Below are positions 1-6,081 of a stretch of 6,081 nucleotides of DNA, in pieces; position 1 is the stretch's first letter, and every line of letters begins with the position of its first letter. The position numbers and the translations under genes are program-made. This DNA is from Elusimicrobiota bacterium. GTDB taxonomy: Bacteria; Elusimicrobiota; Elusimicrobia; UBA1565; UBA9628. The notes under the pieces were generated by a model. It was not told where the DNA came from. It made no database searches and saw only the letters and a program-made list of their open reading frames with translations. The stretch is from contig JAQUNT010000159.1 of NCBI GenBank assembly GCA_028717525.1, positions 1 to 6,081 of the forward strand, read 5' to 3'.

Positions 1-326
1 TGCCGGGACTCCAGCAGCAGGCACAGGCCAGAGGCCAGCCTCTGCACGGCCGCGGCCTCGTCCGGAGCCAGCCGGCGGCCGCCCCGCGGGAAGGCGGGAC
101 GCAGGTGGAAGACGGGCAGGATGGAGCGGGCCTGCCGCCCGGCCGCGCCGCCGCGGGCCTCCAGGACGAGCTCGAAGAGGACTCCCTTCTCCCCGCGCCG
201 CCTGACCGAGAACCTCTCCCTGCGGCGGCTGAGGACCCAGCCCCGCTCCTTGAGGACCCCTCGCGCCGCGGCCAGCAGGGCCGGCGGATGGCCTGCGCGC
301 GCGGCGGGGCTCACGATGTTCTGCAT
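1..326 (-). CDS. Hypothetical protein, N-terminal 108 residues, 3' end outside window
   Basis: The frame runs from ATG at 326 off the left edge without a stop. Third codon positions are nearly all G or C, as in the neighbouring genes, which supports this frame over the short plus-strand frames opposite it. The protein begins MQNIVSPAARAGHPPALLAA, with no signal peptide or membrane segment, so it is probably cytoplasmic. An Arg-rich patch (VLSRRRERFSVRRRGEKG, residues 31-48) is followed by the strand-like VLFELVLEA (49-57), ILPVFHLRPAF (69-79) and a Leu/Ala helix (87-106). I do not recognise the family. The ATG at 326 is the only good start in frame: no other ATG, GTG or TTG occurs back to the preceding gene's stop. 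Its Shine-Dalgarno sequence is weak. It follows the lipoprotein gene by 49 bases and may share its transcript or have its own promoter. Confidence 0.6.
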   Translation of the reverse strand, partial: MQNIVSPAARAGHPPALLAAARGVLKERGWVLSRRRERFSVRRRGEKGVLFELVLEARGGAAGRQARSILPVFHLRPAFPRGGRRLAPDEAAAVQRLASGLCLLLESR

Positions 327-375
327 GCCGTTCTCGGCTCGGCCTCGGCGACCATCATTGTAACAAAATGACCCG
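327..375 (-). other. 49-base intergenic gap with AT-rich patch and possible -10 element
   Basis: This is the only sizeable non-coding stretch. Bases 351-370 are about 70% A+T in an otherwise GC-rich window. Read on the minus strand it contains TTTTGTTACAATGATG. TACAAT (362-357) differs from the sigma-70 -10 consensus at one base, but no convincing -35 element lies 16-18 bases upstream. A six-pair GC hairpin (393-379, GCCCCG-GGA-CGGGGC) overlaps the end of the lipoprotein gene, and the T-rich TTTTGTT begins 10 bases beyond it, too far for a standard intrinsic terminator. The gap may therefore hold a weak promoter, a poor terminator, or neither. Confidence 0.3.
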
Positions 376-3084
376 CTAGCCCCGTCCCGGGGCGCCGCTG
401 ACCCAGCGGCGGTTCCAGCGCTTGCGGTAGGCGGAGTGCTCCGCGTCGCCAGGGTAGCGCTCGTCCGGCCGGTAGGGGTAGTTCGACATCTTGTGGAACG
501 GGAGGGGCTCCACGGTGTGCAGATAGGCCGTGTGCGGGTTCATCTCCTTGACGAAGCCGTCCACGTAGACGAAGAAGTCGCGCTGCCGGCCCGGCGGCAG
601 GGGCGGAAGCCGGTTCGCGTCGAACGAGAGCAGGACCTGCTCCCCGTGCCCCATGATGACGAACCGGTCGTCCCGGGCGGCCAGCAGCTCGGTGACGTCG
701 CCGTAGTCCGTGTAGAACCCCTCGGGCCGGCGCCAGGCGGCCGAGGGCTCGAGGTCCTGGTAGTCGTATTCCACGGGCGGGCGGCTGCCGGGCATGACCA
801 TGCGCGGATAGCCCAGCCAGCCCAACTCGGCGCGCTCCGGAGCCAGCTGGGTCACGCGCACGGAGCCCGGAACCGCGGTCTCGGAGGCCACGCGGACCTG
901 GTCCCAGTAGACCTCCATGTCGGTGGTGATGCGCACGGAGCGGTCTTCGGAGAGGAACCGGCCGGTGAGGTCCGCGACCGTGGTCTTGGGCAGGCCGGCC
1001 GGGAAGCCCAGGTCGTCTACCACCTTCACCCAGCGTCCGGCGCGGTCGCGCACCTCCAGGCTGGGCGGCTCCAGGCGCAGGCCGCGGCGCGAGGCCTGGA
1101 AGGCGGAGTTGGAGGTCCAGTAGCGCACGTAGCCGCGCAGGAGCAGGATGGCCGGCCGGCCGTTGCGGCCGGCATCGCCCAGGTCCAGAGTAACGGAGTG
1201 CCGGGCCGCGTAGCCCTCGTAGGGCAGCAGCTCGAAGCCGTCGTGGAAGCGGCGGTCCTGGGACGCCAGCAGGGGCAGGATGTCGCGGCCCTGGTCGTCC
1301 GCGGCCCGGACCGGGGGCCGGGCGCCGCGCACGGCCACGACCTTGGCCTGCGGCCAGGGCGGCCGCATGAGGTACTTCTCGTCGGGATGGACCTCCACGT
1401 CCGGGTCGTGGTCCACGGCCACCAGACGGACTTGGTCGAAGTAGTCCGCCTCCTCCAGACGCTCCGCCAGGCTCAGGAGGTACTTGCCGTCCTGGGGCTG
1501 GAGCAGGCCGCTGTCCAGCCGCAGGTACTCGTCCGAACGCGGCTTGAAGTAGGTGTCCGGCCCGGTCAGGATCCCGATGAAGCCCGCGCCCAGCAGATCG
1601 GACACGAACCGGAAGCGCTCCCCGTCCCAGGCGAACAGGAACGGACAGGAGGACTTCTGGCCTTTCTCCCTCACCTTGATGGTCTCGTCCGCCGGCACGT
1701 CGGCCAGGCTCTGGCGGATGCCCGTGGGCCAGGTCACCCGCACCATGTCGGCCCGGGCGCTCCGGCCCAGGCCGAAGTGCAGGGGCTGCACGGCCTGGCC
1801 GGCTCCCGCGTCGAGGCCGGAGAGCTCGCGCTGGACCCAGAGGCCCCCGGCCTTGACCTCGACCTTCGCGCCCGAGCCGTCTTTGCTGCTGCCCTGGGCC
1901 CCGATCAAAGCCACGTCGAGCCAGTGGTTCCGGGCCCCGGCCTGGTTATGCAGGACCGCAAGGCCTTGGCGGCGCAGCAGCACGATGTCCTGGGCGCCGT
2001 CACCGTCATAATCTCCCAGAGCGAAACTGCCGCCCGTTCCGCCTCCATCCTCCTTGATGGGCAGGAGGCTGGTGGCGTCCGCGAAGCCGCCGTCGCCGCG
2101 GCTGCGCAGCAGGAGGAAACCCCCGGAGCCCGGGCTGCAACTGCCCGAGACCAGCAGGTCCAGGCGGCCGTCGTTGTCGAAATCGACAGCCGCGGCTCCG
2201 CTGCCGCCGCGGCCCAGGTCCGTGCGGCCGGGCTGGGCTTCCCGGAAGGGGCCGAAGCCCTGGCGCGTGAACAGCCGGTTGGGAGCGCAGCCAGAAGACA
2301 GCACGAGGAGGTCCGGGATGCGGTCGTTGTCGAAGTCGTCCGCCACCAGGCCCGCGCCGCGCACCCCGGCCAGGCCTAGGTCCGCGGCCTCCTCGCGCAA
2401 TCCCCGCAGGCGCTCGTTGCGGAAGACCTGCACTGGCCCCTCGGGTCCGGCCACCAGGACATCGGTGTCGTAGTCGCGGTCCAGGTCGCAGACCGCGGCC
2501 CGGCCGCTGCGGCCCTTCTGAGCCAATCCGAGCTTGGCTCCGCGCTCCTGGAAGGAGCCGTTGCCCAGGTTCTTGAAGAGCCGGTTCCGCTCCGGCGCGG
2601 GCACGAAGAGGTCCGGCAGGCCGCTGTTGTCGAAATCCGCGAACACGGCGCTGCGCGCCTCGCGCCGGCCCTGCAGGCCGGCCCTCCGGGTCGCGTCGCG
2701 GAAAGCCCCCTGGCCCTCGTTGCGGTGGAGGGAGACCCCCTTGGGGCCTGCGACGAGAAGGTCCACGCGGCCGTCGTTGTCATAGTCCACCGCGGCTGCG
2801 GCCTGGCCGCCCGCGAGCGCGGCTCCCGCATCCCGGAAAGTGCCGTCGCCGTTGTCGAGCAGCAGGACCCCGCCCGAGCCGGGCCCGGTCGCGAAGATGG
2901 CCAGGCGGCCGTCCTTCATCGCGTCGAAGAGCAGCACGGATCCGGATTCGGTCTTGACCGCGCCGGCCAGCTTGCCCAAGGCCCGCTGCGTCACATCGGT
3001 AAAGGCCGGGGCTTCCTGGCGCGAGGGAGCGCAGGCGGCCAGAGCCGCGGCCAGGACGCAGCCCGCCCATCCGGCGCCTCTCAT
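376..3084 (-). CDS. Lipoprotein with FG-GAP/VCBS propeller, ASPIC/UnbV domain and long C-terminal module
   Basis: This 902-residue protein starts with a short lipoprotein signal whose lipobox is LAAC, giving Cys18 as the predicted lipidated residue. Repeat loops begin at residues 54 (DAMKDGRLA, degenerate), 100, 150, 200, 250, 301 and 358, a near-regular 50-residue step that fits a seven-bladed propeller. Residues 386-473 are an ASPIC/UnbV domain with NHWL, GSGAKVEV, HFGLG (436-440) and WPTG (452-455). Residues 474-902 form a further module starting CPFLFAWDGERF, with YFDQVRLVAVDH (548-559), GFPAGLPKTT (693-702), YWDQVRVA (726-733) and VEPLPFHKMSNYPY (858-871). I recall the same module after ASPIC/UnbV in acidobacterial TPR/propeller proteins; its function is unknown. 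The frame stays open upstream to 3579, but that extension only shadows the preceding gene. The ATG at 3084 has a strong Shine-Dalgarno sequence and begins the lipoprotein signal. Confidence 0.9.
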   Translation of the reverse strand: MRGAGWAGCVLAAALAACAPSRQEAPAFTDVTQRALGKLAGAVKTESGSVLLFDAMKDGRLAIFATGPGSGGVLLLDNGDGTFRDAGAALAGGQAAAAVDYDNDGRVDLLVAGPKGVSLHRNEGQGAFRDATRRAGLQGRREARSAVFADFDNSGLPDLFVPAPERNRLFKNLGNGSFQERGAKLGLAQKGRSGRAAVCDLDRDYDTDVLVAGPEGPVQVFRNERLRGLREEAADLGLAGVRGAGLVADDFDNDRIPDLLVLSSGCAPNRLFTRQGFGPFREAQPGRTDLGRGGSGAAAVDFDNDGRLDLLVSGSCSPGSGGFLLLRSRGDGGFADATSLLPIKEDGGGTGGSFALGDYDGDGAQDIVLLRRQGLAVLHNQAGARNHWLDVALIGAQGSSKDGSGAKVEVKAGGLWVQRELSGLDAGAGQAVQPLHFGLGRSARADMVRVTWPTGIRQSLADVPADETIKVREKGQKSSCPFLFAWDGERFRFVSDLLGAGFIGILTGPDTYFKPRSDEYLRLDSGLLQPQDGKYLLSLAERLEEADYFDQVRLVAVDHDPDVEVHPDEKYLMRPPWPQAKVVAVRGARPPVRAADDQGRDILPLLASQDRRFHDGFELLPYEGYAARHSVTLDLGDAGRNGRPAILLLRGYVRYWTSNSAFQASRRGLRLEPPSLEVRDRAGRWVKVVDDLGFPAGLPKTTVADLTGRFLSEDRSVRITTDMEVYWDQVRVASETAVPGSVRVTQLAPERAELGWLGYPRMVMPGSRPPVEYDYQDLEPSAAWRRPEGFYTDYGDVTELLAARDDRFVIMGHGEQVLLSFDANRLPPLPPGRQRDFFVYVDGFVKEMNPHTAYLHTVEPLPFHKMSNYPYRPDERYPGDAEHSAYRKRWNRRWVSGAPGRG
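1975..2937 (-). repeat. Seven FG-GAP/VCBS repeats within the lipoprotein
   Basis: This stretch codes for residues 50-370. Loops start at residues 54, 100, 150, 200, 250, 301 and 358, so the step is close to 50 residues (about 150 bases) and much more regular than in the upstream gene. DYDNDGRVD, DFDNDGRLD and DYDGDGAQD look intact. DAMKDGRLA, DLDRDYDTD, DFDNDRIPD and DFDNSGLPD have lost the glycine or an acidic residue, so calcium binding is probably uneven between blades. Confidence 0.85.
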
Positions 3085-5588
3085 GGAGTCTCCCCCTCGC
3101 GGATGGTGATCAGCCGGTCCGGCCGCAAGGGCCCTATCTTCTGGCTCAAGCCGCTGGGCCAGGAGACCGCGATCTCCTCCACCTGGCTGTGCGCTCCCAG
3201 GCCGAAATGGAGGCGGCGCGGCAGGCTGTTCTCGAAGCCTCCGCCCTGGGGGCCCAGCTCCTGGGTCTGCACCAGGCCTCCGGCCGAGACCTGGACCCGG
3301 GCGTTGATCCCGTCGCGGTTGGAGCGCGCGCCCACCAGGCGGAGCGCGAGCCAATGGCTGGACTTGGGGCAGAGGCCCTGGAACAGCCGGGGGTCGTGGA
3401 ACCCGGTCACCACCAGGTCCAGGCAGCCGTCTCCGTCGAGGTCCGCCGCCGCGCTGACCCGGGAGTTGCCCGCGAAATCGACTCCGCTCCGCGCGGAGAT
3501 GTCCAGGAAGCGCCCCCGCTCCGGGTCCCAGCGGAAGAACACGTTGGCCTCCTGGTCGTAGGTGAGCCGGCTGCGCCACCAGCCGTTGACCAAAAAGATG
3601 TCGTCCTGGCCCGAGTTGGAGGCGTCCAGGAACATCCCGTTCCAGCCCCAGCCCGTGGGCACGTCCTCCACCAAGTCGGAGCGGTCCGCGAAGGTGCCGT
3701 CGCCCCGGTTGCGGTAGAGGACGTTGCTCTGATGGCCCGGGAACCGGTAGAACAGGTCCCCGTCCGTGCGCACGCGGGGGTGGGAGCCGGGGCAGAGATA
3801 GCTCAGCTCCGGCCGGTGGTCGCCGACATAGGTCAGGTAGATGTCCTGGTCGCCGTCGCGGTCGAAGTCCGCCACCGAAAGCCCCATGCCGTTGCCCAGG
3901 CTGCGCAGGCCGGCCTTCCGGGTCGCATCCTGGAAGGTCCCATCGCGCTGGTTGCGGTAGAGGACCGGGCCCCCGAAATCGTTGCTGATGAGCAGGTCCG
4001 GCCAGCCGTCGTTGTCATAGTCGAAGCCGGCCGCCTCCAGGGCCCAGCCCGTGTCCGTGATGCCGGCCCGGCTGGTCGCATCCTCGAAGCGTGTGCCCAG
4101 GTTGCGGTAGAGGCGCTTGGGCAGGCCGTTCCTCGCGAAGCCCGCCTCCGGGCTGGGGATGCGCTCCTGGAACATCATGTCCCCATAGGAGGCGAGCAGG
4201 AAGTCCAGCCGGCCGTCCCGGTCGTAGTCGAACCACATGGCGGACATGGACGCGGCCGGGGCGGTGGACAGCCCCATGGCCGCGGTCACGTCCCGGAACC
4301 GCCCGCGCTCGTTGCGGTACAGATGGTCCCGCTTCTCCCGGTCGTAGAGGGTGAGGAGGTCCGGCCAGCCGTCGTTGTCGTAGTCCGCGCTGCTGGTCCC
4401 GTTGCGGCAGACCGCGCCCTGGAGGCCGGCCGCGAGCGTGACGTCCCGGAAGCGGAGGGAGCCCAGGTTGCGGTAGAGCCGGGCCTGCTGGAAGTCGCAG
4501 AAGAAGAGGTCGGGCCGGCCGTCGTCGTCGTAGTCGAGCACGGCCATGCCGCCCGGCATCTGGTCCGTCTTCATGGCGCTCTTGGGCGCCCGGGCCCCGC
4601 GCAGGTCCAGGCCGGCGGCGCGGGCCGCGACCTCGCGGAACAGCCGGGCCTCCGGGCCGGGCTTCTTAGGAGGAGCCGGGGGACCTCCTCCCGCGGCCAG
4701 CGCGCCGAGCGCCTCCACGAGCGTCTCGGCCGCGTAGGGGCTCAGGGGCGCGAGCTCCGGCCTCTGCTCCAGCTCCGCGGCCAGCAGGGCCCAGGGACCG
4801 CGCGCGCGCTGGACCAGGTCAGCGGCCGCCTCCGGGCAGGAGCCCGAGCCCGCAAGGACCCGGTCCCGGGCCGCGGCCATGGCCGCGCCGGTGACCCAGG
4901 CGTCCGTGGGCCGCGCCGCCGCCGCGGCCTGGCGCCACAGGGCCCGGCCGTGCCTGGCCATGAGCTGCTCCCAGACCTCGGCCGCGGGACCAGAGCCCCA
5001 TTCCGAGCCGGCCGCGCCGCCGCGCTCCCGGCTCTGGCGCCGGATGTAGCGCAGGCTGTGCACGCGCCCTAGATAGAGCGCCGCCTCGTCGTCCGCGTTG
5101 GCGATGTACTCGCCGAAGCGCAGGGCCGCGCGCTGCGCCCTGGGCAGCCGGCGCAGGGCCAGAGCGTAGGCGGCCAGCAGCCGGCTGGCATGGGCCGCCT
5201 CCCAGGCCCCGAGCCCGGCGATGACCCGGCGGTCCAGCCCGGCGCGCTCCAGGAAACCGCCCTCCCCCCCATGCCAGCGCAGGTAGGACATGACGTCCTT
5301 CTGAGTTATGTCCAGGACCCGGCCGTTCGGCAGGCGCGCGTGCAGGAGCCGGCCCTCCTCGTCCTCCTCCATGATGAGACGCACCTGGCTGAGGAAGATC
5401 TGCCGGGTGAGCTCGTACTCCGTGGCCGGCACCGTGCCGGCGGGCAGCCCGCGCAGCAGGAGGAGCTCATCCCCCATGTCCGCGGCGAGCTCCCGAACCT
5501 CCCCGGCTATCTGCAGGCGCTGCCGGACCGTGAAGGCGGCCGCCAGGAGGCCCGCGGCCGCGAGACCGGCGAGGACGAGCCCGCGCAT
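3081..5588 (-). CDS. Exported FG-GAP/VCBS repeat protein with C-terminal ASPIC/UnbV domain (CRTAC1-like)
   Basis: This 835-residue protein opens with one hydrophobic stretch (residues 4-20, ending LLAAAFTV before RQR), a signal peptide or signal anchor, so it should act outside the cytoplasmic membrane. Residues 22-299 are Ala/Arg/Leu-rich, probably helical, and match no family I recognise. A Pro/Gly linker follows (300-312). Seven calcium-loop repeats of the DxDxDGxxD type start at residues 352, 402, 454, 523, 574, 655 and 716, as in a seven-bladed beta-propeller. The sixth, DASNSGQDD, is degenerate. Residues 743-832 form an ASPIC/UnbV domain with SNRDGINARV, HFGLG (794-798) and WPSG (810-813). 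Such proteins are thought to be adhesion or scaffold proteins; no catalytic residues are visible. The start lies four bases after the upstream stop with only a weak CGGGGC purine patch, so translation is probably coupled. The stop overlaps the next start as ATGA. Confidence 0.9.
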   Translation of the reverse strand: MRGLVLAGLAAAGLLAAAFTVRQRLQIAGEVRELAADMGDELLLLRGLPAGTVPATEYELTRQIFLSQVRLIMEEDEEGRLLHARLPNGRVLDITQKDVMSYLRWHGGEGGFLERAGLDRRVIAGLGAWEAAHASRLLAAYALALRRLPRAQRAALRFGEYIANADDEAALYLGRVHSLRYIRRQSRERGGAAGSEWGSGPAAEVWEQLMARHGRALWRQAAAAARPTDAWVTGAAMAAARDRVLAGSGSCPEAAADLVQRARGPWALLAAELEQRPELAPLSPYAAETLVEALGALAAGGGPPAPPKKPGPEARLFREVAARAAGLDLRGARAPKSAMKTDQMPGGMAVLDYDDDGRPDLFFCDFQQARLYRNLGSLRFRDVTLAAGLQGAVCRNGTSSADYDNDGWPDLLTLYDREKRDHLYRNERGRFRDVTAAMGLSTAPAASMSAMWFDYDRDGRLDFLLASYGDMMFQERIPSPEAGFARNGLPKRLYRNLGTRFEDATSRAGITDTGWALEAAGFDYDNDGWPDLLISNDFGGPVLYRNQRDGTFQDATRKAGLRSLGNGMGLSVADFDRDGDQDIYLTYVGDHRPELSYLCPGSHPRVRTDGDLFYRFPGHQSNVLYRNRGDGTFADRSDLVEDVPTGWGWNGMFLDASNSGQDDIFLVNGWWRSRLTYDQEANVFFRWDPERGRFLDISARSGVDFAGNSRVSAAADLDGDGCLDLVVTGFHDPRLFQGLCPKSSHWLALRLVGARSNRDGINARVQVSAGGLVQTQELGPQGGGFENSLPRRLHFGLGAHSQVEEIAVSWPSGLSQKIGPLRPDRLITIREGETP
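3091..3098 (-). promoter_or_regulatory. Ribosome binding site of the lipoprotein gene
   Basis: On the minus strand the sequence GAGGGGGA lies six bases before the ATG at 3084, inside the last codons of the upstream gene. It is the best Shine-Dalgarno match in the window. It fixes the start at 3084 and rejects the longer open frame reaching 3579. Together with the ATGA stop-start overlap it suggests both reinitiation by coupled ribosomes and independent loading. Confidence 0.75.
3399..4556 (-). repeat. Seven FG-GAP/VCBS repeats within the 835-residue protein
   Basis: This stretch codes for residues 345-730. The loops are DYDDDGRPD, DYDNDGWPD, DYDRDGRLD, DYDNDGWPD, DFDRDGDQD, DASNSGQDD and DLDGDGCLD, typically followed about 12-30 residues later by a YRN and an F.D.T motif (LYRNLGS.RFRDVT and relatives). 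The step between loops varies (50, 52, 69, 51, 81 and 61 residues), so several blades carry insertions. Five or six loops keep the acidic residues expected to bind calcium. On the plus strand the repeats show as recurring gtcgttgtcg-type motifs. Confidence 0.88.
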
Positions 5589-5592
5589 CGGC

Positions 5593-6081
5593 CTAGCCCC
5601 GGACCGCCACGGCCTCGAGCTCGACCTCGAGCTCCGGGCGGCAGACGTCGGCCAGCACCGGGATGGCGGGCAGCCGGGACACCCTCAGAAAAGCCTCGCA
5701 GGCGCGGCGGTCCTTGCAGTACAGGACCGCGGCCGCGATGTCCTTGAGGCCCGCCCCGCCCTCCGCGAGCGCGGCCGCCACGTTGACCACCGTGTTCCGG
5801 CTCTGGAGCCCGGGGTCGCCCAGGCCCACGCTGGCGCCGGACGCGTCGATGCTCGCCGTGCCGGAGACGTGCACGGTGCGCCGGGGTCCGTCCCGGAGCA
5901 CGAGGGCGCGCGCGAAGGCCGAGCCGTAGCGCAGGGCCAGCCCCTGGCGCGCGCTGCGGCGGACCCGGTCGCAGGCGCGCGGCCCCGGCCGGACCGCGAG
6001 CAGGTCCATGACGCAATCGCCGCTCTCGCCGCGCGCCCCGATCCCGGTGCTGGCCGGCAGGCGGGCCGCGAAGGAGCGGCC
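5593..6081 (-). CDS. Chorismatase-like protein (FkbO/Hyg5/XanB2 type), C-terminal part, 5' end outside window
   Basis: The visible 162 residues end in a TAG stop; the frame stays open to the right edge, so the N-terminus is missing. Family members hydrolyse chorismate in the cytoplasm to pyruvate plus a dihydroxycyclohexadienoate or hydroxybenzoate. Motifs seen, numbered from the window edge: LPASTGIGA (8-16), YGSAFARA (52-59), HVSGTASID (71-79), a Q-x-x-N-x-x-x-N helix near 90, and the tail ADVCRPELEVELEAVAV (144-160). The last two segments also fit the RidA/YjgF fold, to which chorismatases are related. A start at Met25 (base 6009) would give a RidA-sized 138-residue protein, but it has no Shine-Dalgarno sequence and would drop the LPASTGIGA motif, so the longer protein is preferred. 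The usual NPRQ..AY stretch before YG is shortened to SARQGLAL, so activity may differ. The next gene starts four bases after the stop. Confidence 0.72.
   Translation of the reverse strand, partial: GRSFAARLPASTGIGARGESGDCVMDLLAVRPGPRACDRVRRSARQGLALRYGSAFARALVLRDGPRRTVHVSGTASIDASGASVGLGDPGLQSRNTVVNVAAALAEGGAGLKDIAAAVLYCKDRRACEAFLRVSRLPAIPVLADVCRPELEVELEAVAVRG

Noticed and set aside
105..371. Two overlapping plus-strand frames of 80-88 residues opposite the leftmost gene
   Set aside because: They are Pro/Arg-rich with no domain, and their codon pattern is weaker than the minus-strand frame covering the same bases.
362..393. Intrinsic terminator at the end of the lipoprotein gene
   Set aside because: The GC stem is only six pairs, and the T-rich tract starts 10 bases beyond it and is interrupted by G, so it does not meet the usual pattern.
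1155..1173. Perfect 8-pair hairpin with a 3-base loop (gccggccg-ttg-cggccggc)
   Set aside because: It lies inside the lipoprotein coding region with no T-run after it. In sequence this rich in GGCC it is readily explained by chance and by the codons for Ala-Gly-Arg-Asn-Gly-Arg-Pro-Ala.
436..2379. A 647-residue plus-strand open frame opposite the lipoprotein gene
   Set aside because: It is the mirror of a strongly GC-biased gene. Its Val/His/Gln-rich composition (VVVEV runs opposite the DxDNDG loops) resembles no protein family, while the minus strand encodes clear domains.
3085..3579. N-terminal extension of the lipoprotein frame upstream of 3084
   Set aside because: The extra residues are Pro/Arg/Gly-rich shadow sequence overlapping the upstream ASPIC/UnbV domain in another frame. 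The ATG at 3084 has a Shine-Dalgarno sequence and a lipobox signal.
3189..5072. A 627-residue plus-strand open frame opposite the 835-residue gene
   Set aside because: Same explanation: low-complexity VAVEV runs come from reading the repeat loops backwards, and there is no recognisable domain.

Overview
The window is a high-GC stretch (about 70% GC by eye) carrying four genes, all on the minus strand, packed head to tail like one operon read from right to left. Codon third positions are almost all G or C. Secreted FG-GAP/VCBS proteins with ASPIC/UnbV tails suggest a free-living high-GC Gram-negative lineage such as Acidobacteriota, Elusimicrobiota or Myxococcota. The sequence alone does not settle which.

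In transcription order: (1) 6081-5593 is the C-terminal part of a chorismatase-like protein (FkbO/Hyg5/XanB2 type, RidA-like fold), cut by the right edge. (2) Four bases later, 5588-3081 encodes an 835-residue exported protein with an unrecognised helical N-terminal region, a seven-repeat FG-GAP/VCBS propeller and a C-terminal ASPIC/UnbV domain. (3) With a 4-base ATGA overlap, 3084-376 encodes a 902-residue lipoprotein with its own seven-repeat propeller, an ASPIC/UnbV domain and a further C-terminal module of about 430 residues. (4) After a 49-base gap with a striking AT-rich patch, 326-1 begins a protein of unknown family, cut by the left edge.

The tight packing argues for co-expression. 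Two different propeller proteins, one lipid-anchored and one signal-bearing, sit directly behind an enzyme family that makes hydroxybenzoate-type units from chorismate. One inference is a secondary-metabolite or aromatic-product locus with a surface or envelope component. UnbV was named from enediyne clusters, but these domains also occur widely outside them. No RNA genes, mobile elements, CRISPR arrays or origins were seen. The only non-coding stretches are the 49-base and 4-base gaps.
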